DNA from: Betaproteobacteria bacterium
GTDB taxonomy: Bacteria > Pseudomonadota > Gammaproteobacteria > Burkholderiales > Nitrosomonadaceae
Assembly (NCBI GenBank): GCA_022601315.1
Contig: JAHZIU010000229.1
Coordinates: 1-11,508 of the forward strand
DNA length: 11,508 nt
Reading direction: 5' to 3'
Positions 1 to 7,442 of the stretch are shown here, one piece after another. Below the pieces are notes generated by a model. That model had not been told where the DNA came from. It saw only the letters and a list, made by a program, of their open reading frames with translations, and searched no databases. Position numbers and translations under genes: made by a program. Each line of letters begins with the position of its first letter. Positions within the stretch are counted from its first letter, which is position 1.

Positions 1-281
1 TTGGCTGCTTCAGATACTTGAAGCGCCAGCTCGCGAGTTGGAGTTAATACTAAAACGCGTGGTCCACGACTGTGAATTTTAGATGGTGTTGCTAAGTGAT
101 GTAATGCGGGCAGCATAAATGCTGCGGTTTTGCCTGTTCCCGTTTGAGCGGATGCCATGACATCAAATCCTGACAGCAGTTCCGGTATGGCTTGTTTTTG
201 TATTGGGGTTGGTGTGTGGTAACCTGCTTCGGTAAGTGCTTTGATAATGAGGGGGTGTAACTTTAGGTCTTCAAAGGACAC
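1..281 (-). CDS. DEAD-box ATP-dependent RNA helicase, RhlE-like (N-terminal part)
   Basis: Only the first 93 codons are in the window; the gene runs off the left edge. The family unwinds RNA duplexes using ATP in ribosome assembly or RNA decay. The Q motif is visible (F3, then PTPIQ at residues 24-28), followed by the Walker A motif I (AQTGTGKT, 45-52) and motif Ia (PTRELA, 81-86). The DEAD and helicase C domains lie outside. The start is GTG at 281-279: an in-frame TAG sits at 293-291, there is no ATG between, and an AGG Shine-Dalgarno lies 8 bases upstream. RhlE-type is the closest resemblance, but the paralogue cannot be fixed from this fragment. Confidence 0.9.
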   Translation of the reverse strand, partial: MSFEDLKLHPLIIKALTEAGYHTPTPIQKQAIPELLSGFDVMASAQTGTGKTAAFMLPALHHLATPSKIHSRGPRVLVLTPTRELALQVSEAA

Positions 282-306
282 GTTTTTTTCCTAAAAAATA
301 AAAAAA
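282..306 (-). promoter_or_regulatory. Ribosome binding site of the helicase inside an A/U-only inverted repeat
   Basis: Reading the minus strand, seven Ts, an A and six Ts are followed by AGG (292-290), then seven As and C before the GTG start. The AGG is the only Shine-Dalgarno-like element and fits the GTG. The six Ts (298-293) and seven As (289-283) could pair in RNA, putting the AGG in a three-base loop. Such a stem would be weak. The start assignment is solid; a regulatory role is speculative. Confidence 0.45.
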
Positions 307-610
307 TGACACGCACAAGCATGGAATGACAGCTTGAAAACAATTGAGCAAAATAAGAGCTGCTGTGCTAGCGCATATAAAACATCGCTGCTAACCAGAT
401 TTTCTGCACAATCCCCAAAAAAACTTTATAAATTTGAAAGGAAGGCCAGGAACGATGAAGCATGAAGCTAAAAATAGATGAATGTCTGAATCTAGCTAAT
501 CTGCAATTATATCTTGCTTTATGGCTTTGAGCCAGTCGTTTTTGTATATAAGTAACAATAAATGGATTGTCCGATTTTATGAGCAAGCGTCTGAGTTGTT
601 TTTTGTTGTC
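282..610. other. Intergenic region between the helicase and tyrS, no gene recognised
   Basis: This 329-base, AT-rich gap lies between the GTG of the helicase and the stop codon of tyrS. The open frames inside it have low-complexity, unfamiliar translations and no ribosome binding sites. I found no tRNA-like T-loop, no rRNA sequence and no convincing terminator for tyrS. A short stem (TGGCT, loop, AGCCA near 521-533) followed by Ts points along the plus strand, where no upstream gene needs it. The helicase promoter must lie here, but no good -35/-10 pair stands out. Confidence 0.6.
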
Positions 611-1813
611 TCAAACAACGTTAACTTTAGCAAATTTTCGTTTGCCTACTTGAACGATAATTGTTTCACCGCGAGGTATTGTGATCGTTTTATCTTCCAC
701 TTTTTCGCCATTTATTTTGACAGCATTCTGGCCAATCATGCGCAATGCTTCGCTGGTACTGGAAGTAAGTCCAGTTTGTTTTAATAATTGCGTTAAGGGT
801 AGCGTGGTGCCGTCAGATTGAACAGTTTGTTCAGGAATGTCGTCAGGTAGCGCGCCCCGTTTAAATCGTAGCTCAAAGTCAGTAAGTGCGATTTCTGCCG
901 CTTGTTGGTCATGGAAGCGGGTGACAATTTCTTGAGCAAAGTTTACTTTTATATCTCGTGGGTTTCTTCCGGTTTTAACTTCTTGTTGCCATTTTTGTAT
1001 GGTGTCAAGTGATACAAAAGAAAGTAGTTCAATATAGCGCCACATTAATTGATCTGAGACAGACATTAATTTGCCAAATATTTCTTTTGGACTTTCTGTA
1101 ATGCCTACATAGTTATTTAAAGACTTGGACATTTTGTTAGTGCCGTCAAGTCCTTCCAGTAAAGGCATTGTCAGTATGCATTGTTGGGGCTGCCCAAAAT
1201 GTTTTTGTAATTCCCGCCCCATTAACAAATTAAATTTTTGATCGGTTCCGCCCAGTTCAAGGTCAGCTTTTAGTGCTACGGAATCATAACCTTGGATTAG
1301 TGGATATAGAAACTCGTGAATTGCAATGGGCTGATTATTGCGGTAGCGTTTGTCAAAATCATCCCGTTCCAGCATGCGTGCAACTGTATGTGTGGCTGCG
1401 AGCTTAATTAGATCAGCGGCATTGAATTCATTCATCCAAGTTGAGTTGAATACGACCTCGGTTTGTTCTGGTTTCAATATCTTAAATACTTGCGTAGTAT
1501 AAGATTTTGCATTCTCTGTAATTTGTTCGCGTGTTAATGGCGGACGAGTAGCGTTTTTTCCGCTTGGGTCGCCGATCATACCCGTAAAATCACCAATTAG
1601 AAAAAGGATCTGATGCCCCATGTCCTGTAGTTGGCGCAGTTTGTTTAATAAAACGGCATGACCTAGATGTAAATCCGGCGCAGTCGGATCGAATCCGGCT
1701 TTAACCCGTAATGGGCGACCGGAAATAAGTTTGGTTTCCAACTCTTTTTCTACTAATAGCTCGTGACTGCCACGTTTTATAATTTCAAGATTCGTTTGTA
1801 TTGATTTGTTCAC
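611..1813 (-). CDS. tyrS: Tyrosine--tRNA ligase
   Basis: TyrRS is the cytosolic class I synthetase that charges tRNA-Tyr with tyrosine. The 400 residues are full length. The HIGH-type ATP motif appears as HLGH (49-52) within [10 protein letters not shown], the tyrosine/tRNA pocket segments YPLIQGYDS (170-178) and GGTDQKFN (188-195) are present, and the second catalytic motif is KMSKS (227-231). A C-terminal S4-like RNA-binding domain spans about 337-397. KMSKS rather than KFGKT places it with the TyrZ-like type rather than the E. coli TyrS type. The start is GTG at 1813-1811 with no strong Shine-Dalgarno, so the exact N terminus is less certain; no in-frame ATG lies just upstream. It diverges from the M23 peptidase gene. 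Confidence 0.97.
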   Translation of the reverse strand: MNKSIQTNLEIIKRGSHELLVEKELETKLISGRPLRVKAGFDPTAPDLHLGHAVLLNKLRQLQDMGHQILFLIGDFTGMIGDPSGKNATRPPLTREQITENAKSYTTQVFKILKPEQTEVVFNSTWMNEFNAADLIKLAATHTVARMLERDDFDKRYRNNQPIAIHEFLYPLIQGYDSVALKADLELGGTDQKFNLLMGRELQKHFGQPQQCILTMPLLEGLDGTNKMSKSLNNYVGITESPKEIFGKLMSVSDQLMWRYIELLSFVSLDTIQKWQQEVKTGRNPRDIKVNFAQEIVTRFHDQQAAEIALTDFELRFKRGALPDDIPEQTVQSDGTTLPLTQLLKQTGLTSSTSEALRMIGQNAVKINGEKVEDKTITIPRGETIIVQVGKRKFAKVNVV

Positions 1814-1955
1814 AATAGATAAAAATGTTCTTATTAAGCTTAAGTTTTGCGGGTTTCAGACGTTTTATTGATTTTCAATTGTACCTTGGTACTAGTCAGG
1901 CCTTTTTCATGCTAGACTTAAAGTATCTAGAATTGATAGGAGAAACATACTCATT
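1814..1955. other. Divergent intergenic region tyrS / M23 peptidase
   Basis: Both flanking genes must be transcribed outward from these 142 bases. A short perfect inverted repeat (GTACC, two bases, GGTAC, 1881-1892) lies near the middle and could be an operator. No confident -35/-10 pair was found on either strand. The Shine-Dalgarno AGGAGA at 1938-1943, 12 bases before the ATG at 1956, serves the peptidase gene. Confidence 0.4.
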
Positions 1956-3290
1956 ATGCTATTTATGCCGATCCGCCGTAAAAAGGGAATTCTAGCTCAT
2001 AAATCCTCAAGACTAACAAAAAAAACATTGCGATGGCTGATTGTCATATCCAGCATACCATTATTTGGTATTGTCACAGCATTTGGCATTGCACCTAACA
2101 CGCCTTCATTGGAACAAATCCAGATAGAAGAAATTATACGAGATTTGTCCATTCCAGATATCGTTGCAGAAACAGGACATAATCATACTTTCTGGCACCA
2201 GGAAAGTATACGGCGTGGTGATACAATTGCGGCAATTTTGACCCGCTTAGATGTTAGGAAACAAGATGCAGCAGCTTTTCTTAAGGCAGCCCGTGATAGC
2301 CGTGCAATGCGTCAATTAAGACCGGGTAAAACAGTATACGCGCAAACTACAGCGAATGGTGAGCTATTAATATTACGTTATTTTTTCGGTAATGAAGAAT
2401 TATTCCTGATGGAGAAAATTGATCAGGAATTTAAAATGTCTGAACAAGCCATTGAGCTTGATTCTCAAATTCATATGAAATCTGGTGTTGTTAAGAATTC
2501 ATTATTTGGGGCAACTGACAGTGCTGGTATTCCTAACAATATTGCAATGCAGCTTCCTGAAATATTTGCCTCAGACATTGATTTCTATCGGGATATTCGT
2601 GAGGGTGATCGTTTTACAATTGTCTATGAAACACTGAGCGATAATAATGGTGAGCATGCTAAAAGTGGTCGTGTTTTAGCGGTTGAATTTGTTAATAAGG
2701 GTAAGTCACATAATGCAGTATATTTTCAGTCATCTAATGGCAATGGGGGCTATTACACGCCAGAAGGTGAGAGTCTGCGTAAAGCTTTCTTGCGTTCACC
2801 GTTAACGTTTTCTCGTATCAGCTCAGGTTTTTCAAATTCACGATTCCACCCAGTGCTAAAAGAATGGCGCGCCCATAGGGGTATAGACTATGCGGCTCCA
2901 ACAGGTACACCTGTTAAGGCTACGGCAGATGGTATCGTTCAGTTTTCTGGGTCGCAAAGAGGGTACGGTAATATTGTTATTCTTAAGCATAGAGGGAAAT
3001 ATGAAACGGCCTATGGGCATTTGTCGCGATTCGCTAAGGGGCAAAAAAAAGGCTCACGTGTTAGCCAGGGAGATATCATAGGCTATGTTGGTGCAACGGG
3101 TATGGCCACCGGTCCACATTTACATTATGAATTACGTGTGGATGGCGTGCAGCGTGACCCATCAAAGGTTATCTTGCCGACAGCACCGCCAATTGCTAAA
3201 AGGGATTTGCAGCATTTCCATAGAGAAACCAAACAATTGGTTGCTCGTTTAACCATTATGCGAAATACCCATTTTGCTTCTTTAAATTAA
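1956..3290 (+). CDS. M23-family murein endopeptidase, MepM/Csd3-like, membrane-anchored
   Basis: Predicted zinc metallopeptidase that cuts peptide cross-links of peptidoglycan in the periplasm. A basic N terminus (R7, R8, K9, K10) precedes one hydrophobic segment at about 27-46, which acts as an uncleaved anchor or signal. Residues about 78-130 resemble the OapA/LysM-like domain of MepM, and about 180-225 match the Csd3-type second domain. The M23 catalytic domain spans about 285-405, with zinc ligands H307 and D311 (HRGID), catalytic H355 (YGH) and H388/H390 (HLH); all key residues are present. The 444-residue length fits MepM relatives. It starts at the first ATG, with AGGAGA upstream. anmK follows after 26 bases, so the two are probably cotranscribed and share a peptidoglycan turnover theme. 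Confidence 0.93.
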   Translation: MLFMPIRRKKGILAHKSSRLTKKTLRWLIVISSIPLFGIVTAFGIAPNTPSLEQIQIEEIIRDLSIPDIVAETGHNHTFWHQESIRRGDTIAAILTRLDVRKQDAAAFLKAARDSRAMRQLRPGKTVYAQTTANGELLILRYFFGNEELFLMEKIDQEFKMSEQAIELDSQIHMKSGVVKNSLFGATDSAGIPNNIAMQLPEIFASDIDFYRDIREGDRFTIVYETLSDNNGEHAKSGRVLAVEFVNKGKSHNAVYFQSSNGNGGYYTPEGESLRKAFLRSPLTFSRISSGFSNSRFHPVLKEWRAHRGIDYAAPTGTPVKATADGIVQFSGSQRGYGNIVILKHRGKYETAYGHLSRFAKGQKKGSRVSQGDIIGYVGATGMATGPHLHYELRVDGVQRDPSKVILPTAPPIAKRDLQHFHRETKQLVARLTIMRNTHFASLN

Positions 3291-3316
3291 ATTCCAGAAG
3301 TGGGGCTGATTCACAA

Positions 3317-4417
3317 TTGAAGCCTAATTACTACATTGGTGTCATGTCAGGTACAAGTCTGGATGGTATTGATGTGGTATTGGCAGATTTTAGTGGAGTG
3401 TTCCCGGAACTGCAGCAGACTTTCTTTATTCCATATGATGAAACGCTGCGCTCAAAACTATTAGCATTACATCAGTTGGGTGACGATGAGTTAAACCGTG
3501 CTGCACTTATGAGTAACCGATTATCCCATCTTTATGCCGAGGCAGTTTTCAAATTATTAAGACAAAGTAATGTTGCACCTGAGCAAGTGATTGCCATTGG
3601 TTGCCACGGACAAACTGTGCGTCATTGCCCCGAACCTGAGAGGAATTACACAATACAGTTGGTTAACGCAGCGTTATTAGTTGAGTTAACTAAAATTACA
3701 GTAGTTGCTGATTTCAGAAGTCGAGACATTGCGGCAGGTGGGCAAGGTGCACCCTTAGTTCCTGCTTTCCATCAAGCGATTTTCAAGAGTACTAATATTT
3801 CACGTGCTATTGTAAATATTGGCGGTATTGCAAATATCTCTTGTCTTGATCCTGGCCGGGCAGTGATTGGTTTTGATTGCGGTCCTGGCAACTTGTTGTT
3901 GGATGCTTGGTGTTTACGTCATACAGGACAATCGTATGATAAAGGTGGTGGCTGGGCGGCTCAAGGAAAAATTATTCCTGATTTATTTGCGAAGCTAATG
4001 GCGACAAAGTATTTTTCACTTGCGCCGCCTAAAAGTACTGGTAGAGACTTCTTTAACATTGAATGGCTGGAGAGTCATTTGTCAGGAGATGAAGTGCCGG
4101 TGGATGTTCAGGCCACATTGCTACAAGTAACGGTGAATGCAATTGCAAATTCAATACAAAGAGATTGTGTTGCTGTAAAAGAGATTTATATTTGCGGTGG
4201 TGGAGCACATAATATATTACTTGTCGAACGTTTAAGAGAAGCATTGCAGACTAGGAAAGTGTCGCTAACTGATGAGCTTGGTGTTGCTGTGGATTGGGTG
4301 GAGGCCTATGCTTTTGCTTGGTTGGCCCAACAAGCTTTATTGGGTAAAGCAATCAATCTGGCCGCAGTTTCGGGTGCGCAAGGGGAACGGATTTTAGGCG
4401 CTATTTATCCCGTATAA
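3317..4417 (+). CDS. anmK: Anhydro-N-acetylmuramic acid kinase
   Basis: AnmK (EC 2.7.1.170) opens and phosphorylates 1,6-anhydro-MurNAc to MurNAc-6-phosphate in cytosolic cell-wall recycling. The phosphate-binding SGTSLDG (11-17), GCHGQTVRH (95-103), the long conserved block VVADFRSRDIAAGGQGAPL (129-147), NIGGIAN (167-173), GFDCGPGN (185-192) with the probable catalytic D187, and CGGGAHN (293-299) are all intact. Its 366 residues match the family. The start is TTG at 3317: the first ATG lies inside the GVMSGTS motif and would delete the nucleotide-binding strand. A weak G-rich ribosome site (GGGG, 3302-3305) precedes it. The gene converges on erpA with only 11 bases between the stops. Confidence 0.96.
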   Translation: MKPNYYIGVMSGTSLDGIDVVLADFSGVFPELQQTFFIPYDETLRSKLLALHQLGDDELNRAALMSNRLSHLYAEAVFKLLRQSNVAPEQVIAIGCHGQTVRHCPEPERNYTIQLVNAALLVELTKITVVADFRSRDIAAGGQGAPLVPAFHQAIFKSTNISRAIVNIGGIANISCLDPGRAVIGFDCGPGNLLLDAWCLRHTGQSYDKGGGWAAQGKIIPDLFAKLMATKYFSLAPPKSTGRDFFNIEWLESHLSGDEVPVDVQATLLQVTVNAIANSIQRDCVAVKEIYICGGGAHNILLVERLREALQTRKVSLTDELGVAVDWVEAYAFAWLAQQALLGKAINLAAVSGAQGERILGAIYPV

Positions 4418-4428
4418 ACCTTGAACTA

Positions 4429-4797
4429 TTAGACAGAGAATGAAGAGCCGCAGCCACAAGTACTTGTAGCGCCAGGATTCTTGATAATGAATTGGGCGCC
4501 TTGTAAATTTTCCAGGTAATCAATTTCGGCGCCAATGAGGTATTGGAAACTCATTGCATCAACTAATAGTTTTACGCCATTTTTTTCCATGACGGTATCA
4601 TCCTCATTAACTGATTCATCAAATGTAAACCCATACTGAAAGCCAGAGCATCCACCGCCGCTGATAAACACACGGAGATTCAGATTATTGTTTCCTTCTT
4701 CCTCAATTAATTGCTTAACCTTGGATGCAGCGCTGTCAGTAAATAATAGTGCGCCATTTGCTTGTGCGGTTGTATCGTGTTCTGTTGTCGTACTCAT
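4429..4797 (-). CDS. erpA: Iron-sulfur cluster insertion protein ErpA (A-type carrier)
   Basis: A-type carriers accept Fe-S clusters from the scaffold and hand them to client enzymes in the cytosol; in E. coli ErpA is needed for isoprenoid synthesis enzymes. The three conserved cysteines are present as C50 (GGGCSGF) and C114/C116 (TCGCGSSF). The 122-residue length is typical, with a short variable N-terminal extension of about 15 residues. The name ErpA over IscA rests on overall resemblance and on the betaproteobacterial neighbourhood next to anmK. It starts at ATG 4797-4795 with only a weak Shine-Dalgarno, and lies 71 bases downstream of bactofilin on the same strand. Cotranscription is likely, but I saw no separate promoter or terminator in that gap. 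Confidence 0.93.
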   Translation of the reverse strand: MSTTTEHDTTAQANGALLFTDSAASKVKQLIEEEGNNNLNLRVFISGGGCSGFQYGFTFDESVNEDDTVMEKNGVKLLVDAMSFQYLIGAEIDYLENLQGAQFIIKNPGATSTCGCGSSFSV

Positions 4798-4868
4798 ATT
4801 GAATGCTTTTAAAATTTCTGGTTGAATAGAAAATGACCCGAGTTCTTTTTCTGATCTTAGAATGTTAG

Positions 4869-5285
4869 TTAGTCTGGTGTATTAGAGATTAATGGTACCA
4901 TTTTTTCAGGTTGTACTTTGTCTTTGTCTTGATGAATCATTTTTCCTTCAACTGAAGCACCGAGATGAATCTCCATTGTGCCATAGTGCACGTCACCAAA
5001 GACTTTGGCTTGAGTTTGTAGCTCCAGATATTCTGATGCGTGGATGGGGCCTGATACAGTGCCGTTGATAATGACATTGGCAACCTGAATTTCGCCTTCT
5101 ACACTACCTTGGTCGCTGAGTACTAGTGTACATTGCTCGTTTTCTGTAGCTGTAATATTACCGTTAACATGGCCGTCTATCCGCAACCCGCCAGTGAAAT
5201 TGATGTCCCCATTAATATGTGTTTTTATGCCAATGAGTGTATCAATGTGGTTGTGAAGTTTGTTTTTCTTTTTACGTCCAAACAT
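4869..5285 (-). CDS. Bactofilin (polymer-forming cytoskeletal protein)
   Basis: Bactofilins polymerise without nucleotide into filaments under the inner membrane and position envelope enzymes. The 138 residues have the family plan: a short basic N terminus (MFGRKKK) of the type that attaches bactofilins to membranes, then a right-handed beta-helix core at about 15-118 built of short repeats with recurring G-x-I/V patterns ([45 protein letters not shown]), then a charged, proline-containing tail. The start is ATG at 5285-5283 with a GAG-type Shine-Dalgarno. The membrane-protein gene upstream ends 9 bases before this start, so they are very likely translated from one message, with erpA following. 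Confidence 0.93.
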   Translation of the reverse strand: MFGRKKKNKLHNHIDTLIGIKTHINGDINFTGGLRIDGHVNGNITATENEQCTLVLSDQGSVEGEIQVANVIINGTVSGPIHASEYLELQTQAKVFGDVHYGTMEIHLGASVEGKMIHQDKDKVQPEKMVPLISNTPD

Positions 5286-5294
5286 TTTACGTTC

Positions 5295-6038
5295 TCACAA
5301 AGATGGTTTAATCGATTGAGTTAGTATTGGGGTATCAGCATCTTTCTCAAAAACCTGGACTTGTAGGCTTTCTACAATAGTATCAGGCGGAAGTTTGAAG
5401 TTTTCTTCTATTTTATGAAAGAACTTGAAGTTTACAGGGAAGTCTTGATCTTTTGTTTCTTTATTAGTTAGTGGTACGCTTAAGTTTTTATTGTTTTTAT
5501 TCAGATTGATTGAGAATTTTAGAGTACCGCTAAAATCAGTGGGTCGCTGTCCCCCTTGGGCTAATGAAATGGAATAGCGGTATAGCCCGGTTGTTGACTC
5601 TGGCTTCAAAATAAAGCGATAGATAGATACATCATGGTCAATTTTTGCATTACCTGACATGAGGTGCTGGAAAAAAGCCAATTCTTCTTTCAAGTGGTTA
5701 TTTTCGGTGCCAAGTATTTTGACTTTCTTGGTAAGATCTTCACTCGTTGTTTGTTTAATTTGTAACTGCCGTATTAATCCAGCAAGTTGTATACATAATT
5801 CTTTTCGATCTTCTGGTAAGCAAGTGCCAGAGTCAAATAGTTGATCCAGCTTTTCTTGGGCTATTTCATCTTTAGGAATAATTGATCTGCTACCTGCTTC
5901 ATACATTCCCCAAGACAATATTAACAATAGTAGGCCAGCAATAACTATGACGAACAAACGTAAATACCAGGGAATATGTGGGCGAACCACGACACGAGAA
6001 GATGAAATTCCAGGATTTTTATTAATTAGTTTACTCAA
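5295..6038 (-). CDS. Single-pass membrane protein with coiled coil, DUF6776-like, function unknown
   Basis: A 247-residue protein of no known function. A basic N terminus (R15, R19, R27) leads into one transmembrane helix at about 27-44. A charged, helical stretch at about 85-125 looks like a coiled coil (QLAGLIRQLQI, LKEELAFFQ), and a beta-rich C-terminal domain covers about 135-245. It resembles the betaproteobacterial family I recall as DUF6776; that label is from memory. Two cysteines (C73, C82) follow the membrane segment and could pair in the periplasm. The start is TTG at 6038-6036: an in-frame TAA lies 21 bases upstream with no ATG between, and AGAG sits 8 bases before it. Nine bases separate it from bactofilin, suggesting a membrane partner for the filament. 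Confidence 0.8.
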   Translation of the reverse strand: MSKLINKNPGISSSRVVVRPHIPWYLRLFVIVIAGLLLLILSWGMYEAGSRSIIPKDEIAQEKLDQLFDSGTCLPEDRKELCIQLAGLIRQLQIKQTTSEDLTKKVKILGTENNHLKEELAFFQHLMSGNAKIDHDVSIYRFILKPESTTGLYRYSISLAQGGQRPTDFSGTLKFSINLNKNNKNLSVPLTNKETKDQDFPVNFKFFHKIEENFKLPPDTIVESLQVQVFEKDADTPILTQSIKPSL

Positions 6039-6089
6039 GTATGAAACTCTATAGATTTAAAGTTGTAGTAATTTAAACCAAAGTACCAA

Positions 6090-6117
6090 GGCCTATCTAG
6101 GATATATCGGATAGGCC
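6090..6117. repeat. Perfect 8-bp inverted repeat with 12-base spacer
   Basis: GGCCTATC at 6090-6097 and GATAGGCC at 6110-6117 are exact complements. The dyad lies between argC and the membrane-protein gene and covers the predicted transcription start of the latter. It could be a repressor site, a 5' stem on the message, or a weak terminator for argC. The tail after it on the minus strand is only partly T-rich, so the terminator reading is the weakest. Confidence 0.5.
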
Positions 6118-6119
6118 GG

Positions 6120-6149
6120 AATATACTTTATATATTCTGTGTCTATCAA
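6120..6149 (-). promoter_or_regulatory. Predicted sigma70 promoter of the membrane protein-bactofilin-erpA operon
   Basis: On the minus strand, TTGATA (6149-6144, 5 of 6 to consensus) is followed after 18 bases by TATATT (6125-6120, 5 of 6). The stretch just upstream of the -35 is rich in A and T, like an UP element. The predicted start of transcription is near 6113, about 75 bases before the TTG start codon and inside the right arm of the neighbouring dyad. Confidence 0.5.
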
Positions 6150-6221
6150 TTTGTTTGTTTTAAATTTCATTAGATATGAGATGCTGTAGCATTAATAAGG
6201 TTCGATATAATTGTCAGTGTT

Positions 6222-7250
6222 CTATGGTAGTAATGGAACCTGATTGATGCCCATTGTCTCAGGCAAGTTAAACATTAGATTCATGTTTTGTATCGCTTGT
6301 CCTGCTGCGCCCTTTACCAAGTTGTCAGTAACCGATAGGATAACAACAGTGTTGCTATTTTGAGGTCGATGCACTGCAATGCGACATAAATTAGAGCCAC
6401 GTACAGAGCGGGTTTCTGGGTGTTCTCCATGAGGTAAAACATCAACAAATGCTTCGTCAGCATAACGTTCCTCATAGAGTTTTTGCAGATCAATATCCTT
6501 CGTTAATGTCGCGTAGAGCGTTGCATGGATACCTCTAATCATTGGCACAAGATGCGGTACAAATGTTAAACCTACGGGTTTATCGGAAATATTAGACAAT
6601 CCTTGTGTGATCTCTGGCAGATGGCGATGTCCTGATGCGCTGTAGGCCTTGAAATTGTCGGAAGCTTCAGCATGTAGTGTATGAACTGCTGCCTTTCTGC
6701 CTGCCCCAGAAACCCCTGATTTCACGTCCGCTATAAGATGATCTATATCGACGATACCGGCTTCTATCAGAGGTAGGAAGCCAAGCTGTACGGCCGTTGG
6801 GTAGCAACCGGGGTTTGCTACTAATCGAGCAGTTTTTATTTGAGTGCGATTGACTTCAGGTAAGCCGTATACTGCTTCAGATACTAAATCTGGACACGCA
6901 TGCTTCATGCCATACCATTTTTCCCATTCAACGATACTTTTAATACGAAAATCTGCGGCCAGATCGATCACTTTGACGTTGGCATTTATCAAAGCTTCAG
7001 TTTGCTGCATAGCAGTACCATTGGGTGTGGCAAAGAAAACAAGGTCGCATGTGTCAAGCATTGATTCGGCAGGGTCGCTGAATTTGAGGTTAATATGTCC
7101 TCTTAGGTTAGTAAAAATTTCAGCTACTTCTATACCTGCTTCACTACGTGAAGTAATCACCTGGATATTTACTTCAGGGTGCTGTACTAGCAGGCGTAGT
7201 AATTCCACGCCTGTATAACCTGTTCCACCAACGATACCTACATTAATCAT
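6222..7250 (-). CDS. argC: N-acetyl-gamma-glutamyl-phosphate reductase
   Basis: ArgC performs the NADPH-dependent reduction of N-acetylglutamyl phosphate to the semialdehyde, the third step of arginine synthesis in the cytosol. The 342 residues are full length for the long form. The N-terminal Rossmann motif [10 protein letters not shown] (5-14) binds the cofactor, and the catalytic cysteine is C149 in NPGCYPTA (147-153). KSGVSGAGR (177-185), GHRHLPEI (207-214) and [14 protein letters not shown] (228-241) are further family signatures. The start is ATG at 7250-7248 with a good GGAG five bases upstream. It is on the same strand as rpsI but separated by a strong terminator, so it is expressed independently; the link with ribosomal genes is positional. 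Confidence 0.97.
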   Translation of the reverse strand: MINVGIVGGTGYTGVELLRLLVQHPEVNIQVITSRSEAGIEVAEIFTNLRGHINLKFSDPAESMLDTCDLVFFATPNGTAMQQTEALINANVKVIDLAADFRIKSIVEWEKWYGMKHACPDLVSEAVYGLPEVNRTQIKTARLVANPGCYPTAVQLGFLPLIEAGIVDIDHLIADVKSGVSGAGRKAAVHTLHAEASDNFKAYSASGHRHLPEITQGLSNISDKPVGLTFVPHLVPMIRGIHATLYATLTKDIDLQKLYEERYADEAFVDVLPHGEHPETRSVRGSNLCRIAVHRPQNSNTVVILSVTDNLVKGAAGQAIQNMNLMFNLPETMGINQVPLLP

Positions 7251-7334
7251 GGTGACTCCATTTCAATATTTCAGTGGTTGTGATATATGTCTTGCCCATT
7301 TCAAAAGAGTTCATAAATTGTTTACTTGTTTCTT

Positions 7335-7362
7335 GTAGTACGGTTGTGCGTCCAGTTGACAA
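7335..7362 (-). promoter_or_regulatory. Possible argC promoter (weak -10)
   Basis: TTGTCA (7362-7357, 5 of 6) is followed after 16 bases by TACTAC (7340-7335, 3 of 6). It lies just downstream of the rpsI terminator and upstream of argC, where a promoter is expected. The poor -10 keeps confidence low. I saw no ArgR-box pair that I could support. Confidence 0.25.
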
Positions 7363-7393
7363 TTTAGGTTTAGAGTAAAAATTCTATCGTATA

Positions 7394-7430
7394 AAACAAA
7401 AAAGCCGCCATAATAAAGGCGGCTTTTATT
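7394..7430 (-). terminator. Rho-independent terminator of rplM-rpsI
   Basis: A ten-base-pair stem is formed by 7400-7409 and 7418-7427 (core GCCGCC and GGCGGC, extended by A/T pairs) with an 8-base loop. Read on the minus strand it is followed by a run of Ts, as needed after rpsI, whose stop lies about 15 bases upstream of the stem. The A/T flanks make it usable in both directions. Confidence 0.92.
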
Positions 7431-7442
7431 GTAGATAAAATT

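Noticed and set aside
109-124. GCAGCAT/ATGCTGC palindrome
   Set aside because: It lies inside the helicase coding region over the conserved AAFMLPA stretch; codon content explains it.
368-586. 72-codon open frame on the minus strand between the helicase and tyrS
   Set aside because: No ribosome site, no recognisable motif, low-quality composition, and it competes with another open frame on the plus strand.
605-619. GTTGT/ACAAC hairpin at the tyrS stop codon, considered as a terminator
   Set aside because: Only 5 base pairs, A/T-rich, and followed by As rather than Ts on the strand of tyrS.
1904-1933. TAGAAT -10 box upstream of the M23 peptidase
   Set aside because: It would start transcription inside the AGGAGA ribosome site, and its -35 is poor.
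4457-4468. Perfect palindrome ACAAGTACTTGT
   Set aside because: It lies in the last codons of erpA and has no T-run, so it is most likely coincidental coding sequence.
1881-6091. Shared AGTACCAAGG word near 1882-1893 (minus strand) and 6082-6091 (plus strand)
   Set aside because: A 10-base match is expected many times by chance in a window this size.
7356-7361. Perfect TTGACA on the plus strand
   Set aside because: No -10 box at a suitable distance, and the next plus-strand gene is more than 2 kb away. The same bases overlap a possible argC promoter on the other strand.
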